DNA of 64,000 nt from Lysobacter ciconiae (GCF_015209725.1 NZ_CP063656.1:124001-188000), one strand, 5' to 3'; positions 16,507-22,429 are shown, numbered from the stretch's first letter. Program-made: numbers and translations. Notes: generated from the letters alone by a model not told the origin.

Positions 16507-16874
16507 CGGTCTCGCATTGAGTCGATAAATTTCTCAATTGCTGGCCAAGTCCACGCAACTGGCGTGACGCCAGCGAGGCGTGTGTAATCTTCTTTGTATC
16601 CCCATAACGCGAGGATTGGAACACCTTCTTCCTTGGCGCAGGCGATCTCCCACTTTTGGCCGGTAGATGTGGGCGAGTTCTTCGTTACCAGCACAATTAC
16701 TCCGTCCGACCTTCGAATACGAGTGCGTACTTTGGCCTGCCAATTTGCGTCATATGCCTCTTTGACAGACATGTCTATGTATTCGAACGGGCTGCGCGTG
16801 TGAAGGGATTGGCCCTTCAAGAAATCTCTCAAGCGCTCGTCTTCTATCGCAAATGCTACGAAGATGGTTTTCAT
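16503..16874 (-). CDS. TIR-like (MTH538/DUF1863, ThsB-type) protein
   Basis: This compact 123-residue protein has the TIR-like Rossmann core of the MTH538/DUF1863 family found in Thoeris ThsB: MKTIFVAFAIEDERL at the N terminus, then SDGVIVLVTKNSPTS and GQKWEIACAKEEG. Glu76 of the KWE motif is in the place of the catalytic NADase glutamate of TIR enzymes. GGAG lies a few bases before the ATG, and the start lies only 33 bases from the cassette boundary at 16907-16913. It is first of the two-gene cassette. By analogy it would convert NAD+ to a cyclic ADP-ribose signal during phage infection. The signal type is inferred. Confidence 0.82.
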   Translation of the reverse strand: MKTIFVAFAIEDERLRDFLKGQSLHTRSPFEYIDMSVKEAYDANWQAKVRTRIRRSDGVIVLVTKNSPTSTGQKWEIACAKEEGVPILALWGYKEDYTRLAGVTPVAWTWPAIEKFIDSMRDR

Positions 16875-16906
16875 AACGCTCCAAATTGCGGTGATGTTTG
16901 TGTGCA

Positions 16907-17023
16907 GCCTAACGCTGCAGTTAAGCCGACCTCCGACGCCTAGGTCGGAGCTTTGCGGAAATGGAGCTACGACTCTGGCCGGAAATGGGACTTCGGAGGT
17001 TCGCCTTGAACGACCTGTTAGGC
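16907..17023 (-). repeat. attC recombination site B
   Basis: This is a complete 117-bp attC. It has GCCTAAC at 16907-16913 and GTTAGGC at 17017-17023. The inner arms are TTAAGCCGACCTCCGA on the left and TCGGAGGTTCGCCTTGAA on the right, which pair with an extra unpaired base in TTGAA. It belongs to the lipoprotein cassette to its right and forms the upstream boundary of the TIR-caspase cassette. Confidence 0.9.
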
Positions 17024-17059
17024 GCGTGTCGCACTTTTAGCGTGAATTCAGCTTAACGT

Positions 17060-17503
17060 TTAACGCATACACGAACTGAAAGTTTGCAAATTTCCGCCCT
17101 TGTCATTTAGGTGGCCAGAAACCAAAAATATGTCGTGTTTTGCCATAATAGACTTCAACCGTGGCGTGCAAAATGTGCTATCCCAGGCTTCGGTAAGAAC
17201 AGTATTTAGCGCGTAGGAGAGCTTGCTGGTGTCAGCGTCGTGCGCGGACATTAGTGCGGGATCTGCTGTGTGAAATCTGAGGACGTAAGAAAGCATTGGG
17301 ACGTCACCAGTGCGCTCAATTGGCGTTACGTTGTAAATATTTTGTTCTGTACCCGACGCAACTGATCGAGCATAGCTGTCGAGATCTTGAACGATGGCTA
17401 CGCTCTCGGGTAGTGGGAGTTCTTGTGCGCTCTCGTGCGCCGAGCACCCGAAGAGCGCAAGAGGGATTAGCGCCGCCGACAACAGAGCCTTTCTGGAGAT
17501 CAT
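17060..17503 (-). CDS. Cassette-encoded lipoprotein of unknown function
   Basis: This 147-residue protein begins with a lipoprotein signal peptide (MISRKALLSAALIPLALFGC), so it should be anchored through Cys20. The mature part has no recognised domain. It includes VLTEAWDSTFCTPRLKS and ends in SSCMR, giving two cysteines that could form a disulfide. The ATG at 17503 is preferred over an upstream ATG at 17530 because the latter lies inside attC site C and adds residues before the signal peptide. Its attC is site B. Confidence 0.6.
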   Translation of the reverse strand: MISRKALLSAALIPLALFGCSAHESAQELPLPESVAIVQDLDSYARSVASGTEQNIYNVTPIERTGDVPMLSYVLRFHTADPALMSAHDADTSKLSYALNTVLTEAWDSTFCTPRLKSIMAKHDIFLVSGHLNDKGGNLQTFSSCMR

Positions 17504-17521
17504 TCGCGCCTTCCAAAGTGG

Positions 17522-17650
17522 ATCTAACACCGTAGTTAAGCCTCCGTAGTTAAGCCCACCCCCGACGCGTAAGTCGGAAGTTAGCGGAAATTGAGCAACT
17601 ACTACCTGAAAATGGGACTTCGGGGGTTCGGGTTGAACGACCAGTTAGGT
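17522..17650 (-). repeat. attC recombination site C with internal duplication
   Basis: Boundaries are ATCTAAC (17522-17528) and GTTAGGT (17644-17650). Arms TTAAGCCCACCCCCGA and TCGGGGGTTCGGGTTGAA pair. The left arm contains CCGTAGTTAAGCC twice (17530-17542 and 17544-17556), which lengthens the site to 129 bp. Confidence 0.85.
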
Positions 17651-17780
17651 TGCAACCGTAGCCGAGCAAGCTCAGCTGTGAAAGATCTTGCTGGGAGCAT
17701 CGCGAAAGCGCTGCACGCGCCCGGCGAACTGTACTGTCGCCAACATTCATCCTGAGCAGCAACGCTTATTTCGACCTAAC
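17651..17780 (-). other. Short cassette or cassette remnant with no convincing gene
   Basis: This 130-bp stretch lies between attC C and a lone heptamer ACCTAAC (17774-17780), which looks like a cassette boundary. The only minus-strand reading frame that opens here (from 17762 or 17750) runs on into attC C and has no recognisable features. I read it as a very short cassette without a clear product. The neighbouring gene on its right ends 6 bp from the heptamer, so that gene appears to have lost its own attC. Confidence 0.45.
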
Positions 17781-17785
17781 ACCTC

Positions 17786-18169
17786 TTAGTCTTCACTTCC
17801 CTCAGCCACACAAATTCGTGTCTTCTCTAAAAAGTCTAGTTGCTCCTGCAGCGCCTCGATGCGTGTCTCAGTTGAGCCTGACTCGGTATTTCCGGTAGGA
17901 GCGAACGTAACGCTTCCGTTTTTTCCGACAACGAACGCTGTCTGGCCGGCATAGCCGCCCATGCGGTTTTTGGCGTTCACGCTGCCGCACGTTGCGCCGG
18001 TGCGAGTAACGTAGTGAACCTGCTCAAATACCGCCGAATCCGGGTCATTGAGCGACTGTTTTACGAGCGCGATTGCCCGAGCTTTTGGTGAGAGGTAGGA
18101 ATTCCAAGCAAAATATCCAGCGCAAGCAGCAAGCGTGACCACAAGCACGATCCAAAGCGTCTTTTTCAC
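17786..18169 (-). CDS. Cassette-encoded membrane-anchored protein of unknown function
   Basis: This 127-residue protein has one N-terminal membrane helix (KKTLWIVLVVTLAACAGYFA), then a soluble part with DPDSAVFEQVHYVTRTG, a GTFAP-like beta region and a C-terminal helix rich in Glu and Gln (about residues 100-120). The GTG at 18169 is chosen because TAGGGGG lies just upstream and the upstream codons lie in attC D. I do not recognise a family with certainty. Its stop is only 6 bp from a cassette-boundary heptamer, so a downstream attC is missing. Confidence 0.55.
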   Translation of the reverse strand: MKKTLWIVLVVTLAACAGYFAWNSYLSPKARAIALVKQSLNDPDSAVFEQVHYVTRTGATCGSVNAKNRMGGYAGQTAFVVGKNGSVTFAPTGNTESGSTETRIEALQEQLDFLEKTRICVAEGSED

Positions 18170-18195
18170 ATAGCCCCCTAATTTTTTGTCGAGAA

Positions 18196-18307
18196 CCCTA
18201 ACGCCTGAGTTAAGCCGACTTGCGTAGTGGAGCCAAAGCCATGGCAAGCTTTTTCTGCCATGGATTTGGTGTAACGAAGCAAGTTCGGCTTGAACGAATT
18301 GTTAGGC
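18196..18307 (-). repeat. attC recombination site D
   Basis: This is a 112-bp site from CCCTAAC (18196-18202) to GTTAGGC (18301-18307). The arms TTAAGCCGACTTGC and GCAAGTTCGGCTTGAA pair. The centre carries a further hairpin around CCAAAGCCATGGCA and TGCCATGGATTTGG. The stop codon of the gene to its right is inside the right heptamer. Confidence 0.88.
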
Positions 18308-18892
18308 GCTCAGCGACATACATGCATGCCAAGCGCCAAAGCCAAAGAGTACGTATGCGGTGACTACTAGAGCAATAGCGAGCCCGCGACCCCACTTGCC
18401 GATGCGGTTGCTGAACTTGCCAAGCTCGTCGCCGAAGCCCGCCTGCGACAAGTAGGTGGCGCCAGCTGCCGCTGCCGCGGCTAACACGCCCCAGACAAAC
18501 AACGAAAGCCCGTAAGCAGCTTGTGACATGACGGTGCGAGGAACATCCGTAGCCCAAGCATTGCCGAGGAATGCGAGCAATGCGACCGCGGCGCCTCCAT
18601 TTATAAGCAACGAACTTTTGAGTGCGGACTGGCCGGTCATGACCGTAGCCCGCAGCATCTCAAGATTGAATTCGTGGACGCTGCGATGCTGCTCGGCGTT
18701 GGCGGCGAGTTGCGCTTTGTAGTGCTCAAGCGCCGCCTCACCGACCTCGACATTGTCGGGCGACTCTGCCGCCATCCTGCGAATCTCAGCATGAACTCTT
18801 TGCAATTCGGATAGCGGGACCGAATCTGCACCCTGTTCCGCTGCGTCTTCGATCGCGGCGGTATAAATCTCGATGAGTTCAGAAACTTTCAT
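18302..18892 (-). CDS. Cassette-encoded three-helix membrane protein
   Basis: This 196-residue protein has an N-terminal soluble helical region (residues 1-85, with ELQRVHAEIRRMAAE and HEFNLEMLRATVM) followed by three predicted membrane helices near residues 90-112, 123-147 and 168-190. I do not recognise the family. The layout of a helical sensor part before a helix bundle would suit a membrane effector, but that is speculation. The TAA stop lies within the GTTAGGC end of attC D, a common arrangement for cassette genes. Confidence 0.6.
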   Translation of the reverse strand: MKVSELIEIYTAAIEDAAEQGADSVPLSELQRVHAEIRRMAAESPDNVEVGEAALEHYKAQLAANAEQHRSVHEFNLEMLRATVMTGQSALKSSLLINGGAAVALLAFLGNAWATDVPRTVMSQAAYGLSLFVWGVLAAAAAAGATYLSQAGFGDELGKFSNRIGKWGRGLAIALVVTAYVLFGFGAWHACMSLSA

Positions 18893-18896
18893 GAGC

Positions 18897-18998
18897 GCCT
18901 AACACCGTAGTTAAGCCGAAACGCGTAGTGGAGCCAAACATAGGGCAAGCTCTTTCTGCCCTATGTTTGGTGGAACGAAGCGGTTTCGGCTTGAACGA
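18897..18998 (-). repeat. attC site E, left part (interrupted by the IS element)
   Basis: The site starts with GCCTAAC (18897-18903) and includes the arms TTAAGCCGAAACGC and GCGGTTTCGGCTTGAA. The central hairpin is built from CCAAACATAGGGC and GCCCTATGTTTGG. It stops abruptly after TTGAACGA at 18998, where the IS element begins. The last bases of the site continue at 20535. Confidence 0.88.
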
Positions 18999-19005
18999 GT
19001 AAAAA

Positions 19006-19093
19006 GGAGACTCCCCACTTCAGCGGCGAGCCGCTCGGCATCGAGTGCCATGATTGTGTTTCGACACAACAATCAAACGAAGGGGGAGTCTCC
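19006..19093 (+). promoter_or_regulatory. Inverted repeat that pairs the IS left end with the transposase ribosome binding site
   Basis: GGAGACTCCCC (19006-19016) is the exact reverse complement of GGGGAGTCTCC (19083-19093). The second arm contains the ribosome binding site just before the ATG at 19095. In RNA that reads through the IS left end, the site would be hidden in a stem. Confidence 0.6.
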
Positions 19094-19094
19094 A

Positions 19095-20186
19095 ATGAGC
19101 ACTATAACGATGGGTGTGGATCTGGCAAAGGACGTGTTCTCGGTGAGCGCGCTCGACGGTGCCGGTCGGGTGCGTCAGCGGAAGGATTTGAAGCGCGATT
19201 CCTTTGTCATATGGCTGGTCCAGCTTCCGCCTGGCACCGTGGTGGCGATGGAAGCATGCAGCGGCGCGCACCACTGGGCCCGCCGCTGCATCGAACACGG
19301 GTTGGTACCGCGACTGATGGCGGCGCAGTTCGTCAAACCGTTCCGCAAATCGCAACGCAACAAGAACGACCGCAACGATGCCGAAGCGATCGCCACAGCG
19401 GCGCGTCAAGGCAACATGCGCTTTGTAGCAGTGAAGACGGTGGATCAGCAGCCGCGGCTGAGTTGGCATCGGGTACGCGAGGGGTACAAGGCCGAGGGTT
19501 TGGCGATCAGTAATCGCCTGCGGGGTTTAATGGCCGAGTTCGGGGTGGTAGTGGCACGCAGTGACCACGCGCTGCGGCACGCGCTGAGTGACCAGGAGGT
19601 GCGCCAGCAACTGCCGGCGATGCTGCAGCAGCTGCTTGATGATCTTCAGGACCATTGGCAACAGGTTCGCGAAAGGGTTGCCGCTTGCGATACCACCATT
19701 GCCGCCCATGCCAAGTCGGACACACGAAGCGTTCGTGCCCAGCGACTGATCGGCGTGGGTCCGCTGACCGCCGATGCGCTGGTAGCCACCATCGGTGATG
19801 GCCGTGAATTCACGCACGGCCGGCAGCTGTCGGCGTGGCTGGGACTGACCCCGACCCAGCATTCCAGCGGCGGAAAGCAGCGACTGGGTGAGATCAGCCG
19901 CCGCGGCGACAGTTACCTGCGTACCCTGCTGATCCAGGGTGCAAGAAGCAGTTTGCAGCGCGCCAATGCGGTTGCCCAGGAGAAAGCTACCGCCGAGCAG
20001 ATATGGATCCGCGGCCTGACGCAGCGTTTGCCGTTCGGAAAGGTGCTGGTGGCGATTGCCAACAAACATGCACGACAGCTGTGGGCGATGTTGGCTCGCG
20101 ATGAGGATTACGACGCTGAGGCCTGGCTCAAACATCCGATGGTGCAGCGGCCGGCCACTTCCAGAAAACAGACCGTCGCTGCCTGA
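19095..20186 (+). CDS. IS1111-group transposase (DEDD recombinase of the IS110 family)
   Basis: This intact 363-residue protein has the N-terminal RuvC-like DEDD domain with Asp9 (MGVDLAKDVF), Glu53 (MEACSGAHHW), Asp92 and Asp95 (NKNDRNDAEA). The central segment HRVREGYKAEGLAISNRLRG is typical of IS1111 transposases. The C-terminal Transposase_20 domain runs from RLIGVGPLTADALVATIGDG to GDSYLRTLLIQGARS. These enzymes recombine DNA using a structured RNA from the element as a guide. The ATG at 19095 is preceded by GGGGGAG. No frameshift or missing catalytic acid is seen, so the element may be active. Confidence 0.9.
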   Translation: MSTITMGVDLAKDVFSVSALDGAGRVRQRKDLKRDSFVIWLVQLPPGTVVAMEACSGAHHWARRCIEHGLVPRLMAAQFVKPFRKSQRNKNDRNDAEAIATAARQGNMRFVAVKTVDQQPRLSWHRVREGYKAEGLAISNRLRGLMAEFGVVVARSDHALRHALSDQEVRQQLPAMLQQLLDDLQDHWQQVRERVAACDTTIAAHAKSDTRSVRAQRLIGVGPLTADALVATIGDGREFTHGRQLSAWLGLTPTQHSSGGKQRLGEISRRGDSYLRTLLIQGARSSLQRANAVAQEKATAEQIWIRGLTQRLPFGKVLVAIANKHARQLWAMLARDEDYDAEAWLKHPMVQRPATSRKQTVAA

Positions 20187-20536
20187 CCGGAGCACGGCCG
20201 ACGATGTTCAACGCCAGAGCGAACAGGTAGCAAGCGGTCAGACCGCCCCGGAGAGAGCCTGACTAACAAGGTGGCGCCATCGCATGACACGGTTGATCCC
20301 CGTGCATGGGCGAATCCGATGAATGAGAGAGGCCTTCGGGTGCGGCTTTTACCCTGGTCCGGATCAGCACTGCCGATCCAACAAGACCGATTACGGAAAT
20401 GCAGTCTGGCAACGCTTTGATCACCCAATCACTCTGGCCAGTGGCACTGCAAGGCGCACAACAAGAGCACAGCAACCACCTGAAGCTCAAGGTCAGGACA
20501 TCATGCACTCGGGGTTGACGGGAAGCTCCTTACGGA
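20187..20536 (+). ncRNA. Candidate bridge RNA (seekRNA) region of the IS element
   Basis: This 350-bp right end has no gene. It contains hairpin-forming segments: GCGGTC and GACCGC at 20234-20246, and GGATC (20361-20365) with GATCC (20375-20379) inside GGTC and GACC. TTTTAC at 20347-20352 is complementary to the first six bases of the IS (GTAAAA), and TTACGGAA at 20391-20398 is identical to the right IS junction at 20530-20537. These two stretches flank the GGATC hairpin, as the two donor guides of a bridge RNA would. CTAACAA (20263-20269) is complementary to TTGTTAG of the target. RNA ends are not known. Confidence 0.65.
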
Positions 20537-20546
20537 ATTGTTAGGC
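20535..20546 (-). repeat. attC site E, right part
   Basis: GAATTGTTAGGC completes the attC interrupted at 18998. The heptamer GTTAGGC is at 20540-20546. GA at 20535-20536 is shared between the IS end and the target. Confidence 0.88.
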
Positions 20547-20756
20547 ACCAGCCACCAGAACCCCAATGGCAAGTGCAAAGCCAAGAACTGAGCTAAGCAT
20601 GCCAATGAGTGGAGCGTGATAGCTGCGTAAGGAATGGAAAATGATAAACGCGCCAATGAACGCGAATGCGACAACTCCGATAAGTGGCAGCCACCACGAA
20701 AATGGAAAGAAGCCTGCCGAAGGGCCAGAGCATGGCGAATCTGACCCAGAAGCAAT
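20541..20756 (-). CDS. Small two-helix membrane protein lacking a standard start codon
   Basis: One minus-strand frame ending in TAA at 20543-20541 encodes about 71 residues with two clear membrane helices: SWWLPLIGVVAFAFIGAFII, then after HSLRSYHAP, LIGMLSSVLGFALAIGVLVA. The stop lies in the attC heptamer, just as in the gene at attC D, which supports a real cassette gene. There is no ATG, GTG or TTG in frame before the first helix. The frame is closed by TAG just upstream, and ATT at 20756 is the best candidate start. It is either an ATT-initiated gene or one broken near its 5' end by a frameshift or start-codon mutation. Confidence 0.45.
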   Translation of the reverse strand: MASGSDSPCSGPSAGFFPFSWWLPLIGVVAFAFIGAFIIFHSLRSYHAPLIGMLSSVLGFALAIGVLVAGA

Positions 20757-20897
20757 GCGACGCTATTGCCCGCAAACTCAATACAAGGCCGAGGAAACGC
20801 TATGGGTATGAAACACCACTGCAAAAGTTATTAGGATAATGAGCGTTGTCGCACTTGGTGGTTGAATTCGCCAGGGTGTCGCAACTAATGGGCAAAT
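20757..20897 (-). other. Cassette junction without a recognisable attC
   Basis: The 140 bp between the small membrane gene and the HNH gene must contain the cassette boundary, but I cannot find a convincing heptamer pair. GTTGAAT (20862-20868) is a weak candidate for one end. The site has probably decayed. Confidence 0.3.
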
Positions 20898-21230
20898 TCA
20901 CCCTCCACGACCCAAAACATCGCACCATGCTTGATATATTGGAGTGCGGTCGGCCTCGCGACTGGCGATGTAATTTAAACGATCTTCAAACGTTAGTAGG
21001 TGTCCCGCACGACAAAGCGCCTCATTACAAGCTTTACAGCTGATAACGACGTTGTCCAAGATATCTCTACCGCCAACGGATTTTGCAACAATGTGGTCAG
21101 CGGTGTAGGACCAAAAAGCCGAAAGCGAATGCAGGAAGTCTAGGCCGCAATATCTACATCTGCCCTCGTCACGCAAAAATGCTTGCTTTTTGTAGTCTCT
21201 ACTGATCTCTAGAGCTAGATCAAGACTCAT
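20898..21230 (-). CDS. Cassette-encoded HNH endonuclease-like protein
   Basis: This 110-residue protein has the HNH fold: a first zinc-binding pair CRYCGLDF, the core TADHIVAKSVGG with the catalytic His, DNVVISCKACNEA with the second cysteine pair, and a C-terminal helix. HNH proteins of this size act as nucleases in restriction, toxin and phage-related roles, and this one has no partner that indicates which. The ATG at 21230 is used because the cassette boundary TCCTAAC (21237-21243) supplies AGGA just before it, so the cassette carries almost no leader. Confidence 0.72.
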   Translation of the reverse strand: MSLDLALEISRDYKKQAFLRDEGRCRYCGLDFLHSLSAFWSYTADHIVAKSVGGRDILDNVVISCKACNEALCRAGHLLTFEDRLNYIASREADRTPIYQAWCDVLGRGG

Positions 21231-21236
21231 GACTAT

Positions 21237-21243
21237 TCCTAAC
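21237..21243 (-). repeat. Cassette boundary heptamer with decayed attC
   Basis: TCCTAAC read on the minus strand is GTTAGGA, directly before the HNH gene. The 45 bp between it and the next stop codon could form only a small hairpin (GCGAC with GTCGC), so the attC of the neighbouring cassette is degenerate. Confidence 0.5.
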
Positions 21244-21288
21244 GCGACCGGCATAGTATTCAATCGACGTTTGCATCTTCTTGTCGCT

Positions 21289-21665
21289 CTACTGCAAATT
21301 GCCTTGGATGCAGCTCAGATGAACATCTAGAGCGGCGTCCAGTGCGTCTATTCTTGCGTCGATCATAGAAACGTTGCCCGGGCCAGAGTTGCCATGCGAA
21401 AAACTACCGCGGGCCCTCGCCGCAAGTACTAAATCTTCATGAATGGCAGCGCGAACCGTGGTGGAATGTTCCGCATGTTGAACGGCCTGTTCAAACAAGT
21501 TCGCGTCTTCCTTGGCTAAGTGCCGCGTCGCTGCCCAGTAGGAAACAGCCGCAAGATCTCCACATTTCGCCCCATGGCTAAAGGCACGCGGATTGACTCC
21601 GAGTAAGCGTTAGATGAAAGCAGAATGGACATCGTGAACAAAGTGGCAGCGCTTATATTTTTCAT
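21289..21665 (-). pseudogene. Frameshifted gene for a small secreted protein
   Basis: An ATG at 21665 with AGGGAAAG before it opens a frame that encodes a clear signal peptide (MKNISAATLFTMSILLSSNA) but stops at 21516 after 49 codons. The sequence continues sensibly in another frame from about 21600 to a stop at 21289: FSHGAKCGDLAAVSYWAATR, then LAKEDANLFEQAVQHAEHST and an acidic helical C terminus. One frameshift near 21595-21605 would join them into a secreted protein of about 125 residues. No slippery sequence is obvious, so I read it as a broken gene. A sequencing error is the alternative. Family unknown. Confidence 0.65.
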
Positions 21666-21708
21666 GACTTTCCCTAGAAGATTTAAGTGTGAGAAGTGAA
21701 CAGCGAAT

Positions 21709-21768
21709 AGCTAACACCGGAATTAAGCCGACCCGCGAAGCGGGTTCGGCTTGAATGAACTGTTAGGG
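21709..21768 (-). repeat. attC recombination site F (compact)
   Basis: This is a 60-bp site from AGCTAAC (21709-21715) to GTTAGGG (21762-21768). The arms AATTAAGCCGACCCGC and GCGGGTTCGGCTTGAAT pair almost fully around a GAA loop. It is half the length of the other sites. Confidence 0.88.
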
Positions 21769-22094
21769 CCTGGCCGGCCAACTTTTACCTGCCCCTCTAA
21801 GACAAGTCCCCGAAGTGTTGCTGTCTGGTGCGGACGAGAGAAAAGTATGCGGACCTCCCGGTACTCCCGCTCATCTGTGAGCCTGGCCGCGTCTAGTGCT
21901 ACAGCATCCTTCTGTCCGGGAGTGCGATAAACGAGCTCTCGATGAATGTACTCGACTGGGAAGATGACACCGCCACCAGATGGCACGTGCTCAAGCAGCA
22001 GCAGTGAAAGTCCGTGGCCAGTTCCGAGGTCAGCGACCGTCTCCGCTGTAAGCGGAGGAAGTTGATGGAAGTGCTCGCTGTCAGGAGTTGCCAT
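21723..22094 (-). CDS. Cassette-encoded protein of unknown function with an attC-encoded tail
   Basis: This 123-residue protein begins MATPDSEHFHQLPPLTAETV and contains GGGVIFPVEYIHRELVYRTP and REVRILFSRPHQTA. I do not recognise a family. The ATG at 22094 has CAGGGG upstream and lies 15 bp from the cassette boundary CCCTAAC. The reading frame does not stop before attC F but crosses it, so the last residues (about NSSFKPNPLRGSA) are encoded by the recombination site itself. It is the cassette nearest to the right end of the array. Confidence 0.55.
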   Translation of the reverse strand: MATPDSEHFHQLPPLTAETVADLGTGHGLSLLLLEHVPSGGGVIFPVEYIHRELVYRTPGQKDAVALDAARLTDEREYREVRILFSRPHQTATLRGLVLEGQVKVGRPGPNSSFKPNPLRGSA

Positions 22095-22108
22095 GTGTTT
22101 CCCCTGCG

Positions 22109-22143
22109 CCCTAACGCCTATTCGGCACCAAAGTGGTGCCTAT
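22109..22143 (-). repeat. Right end of the cassette array
   Basis: CCCTAAC (22109-22115) marks the start of the last cassette. It is followed by a perfect hairpin, GGCACCA (22124-22130) and TGGTGCC (22134-22140). This may be a truncated attC or an attI remnant. No further attC and no integrase gene follow. Confidence 0.45.
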
Positions 22144-22429
22144 TCCCTGTGTGTAATCCGGATAGTCCGGTCCGAGTTTTCAGCGTAAGTCCTGTAGAAA
22201 TCAACGACTTCTGCTGAGCGAAGGTGCCTGATCCCCGTATCTAATCTTGAATGTCGTCCGGCGGTGTTCCCCAAGTCCCGGATCGTCCCACTCCGCCCCG
22301 ACGCGCGCAACTCGTGTTCCCAATCGCCGCTATTTTGAATTCCAGCCCCTTCCCCCCGTTGCTGCATGACCCACCAATGCATCCGTGTTCCAATCACTGC
22401 GTTTGGGATCACTGGCAGGAGTCAGGTCG
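22144..22429. other. Intergenic region upstream of the S9 peptidase gene
   Basis: The roughly 290 bp between the array and the peptidase start contain only one short minus-strand open frame (22140-22412) with no family-like features and no ribosome binding site. I see no strong promoter match, although the peptidase promoter should lie here. GGAG is present just before the peptidase start at 22430. Confidence 0.4.

Larger units (their letters stand above)
18999..20536 (+). mobile_element. IS110 family, IS1111 group insertion sequence targeting attC
   Basis: A 1538-bp element is inserted in attC E. Flanks TTGAACGA (left) and GAATTGTTAGGC (right) rejoin to TTGAACGAATTGTTAGGC, the right end seen intact in sites A and D, if the two-base GA present at both junctions is counted once. 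Imperfect subterminal inverted repeats are AAGGAGACTCCCCAC on the left (from 19004) and, on the opposite strand at the right end, AAGGAGCTTCCCGTC. It carries one transposase gene, a short left end and a long (350-bp) right non-coding end, as in the IS1111 group. IS1111 relatives that target integron attC sites are known. The transposase reads against the direction of the cassettes. Confidence 0.88.

Noticed and set aside
17550..17762. A 70-codon minus-strand frame reading into attC C
   Set aside because: Half of it is attC sequence and the rest has no recognisable features. I list the interval only as a short cassette or remnant.
21516..21665. Programmed ribosomal frameshifting in the secreted cassette gene
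   Set aside because: There is no slippery heptamer or downstream structure at the phase change, so simple gene decay or an error is more likely.
15168..22143. An integron integrase gene
   Set aside because: No frame in the array or its flanks shows the tyrosine recombinase motifs (Arg, His-x-x-Arg, Tyr). The only recombinase is the IS transposase.
22140..22412. A 90-codon minus-strand open frame right of the cassette array
   Set aside because: It overlaps the expected promoter and 5' region of the S9 peptidase gene and has no ribosome binding site, family motif or membrane or signal features.
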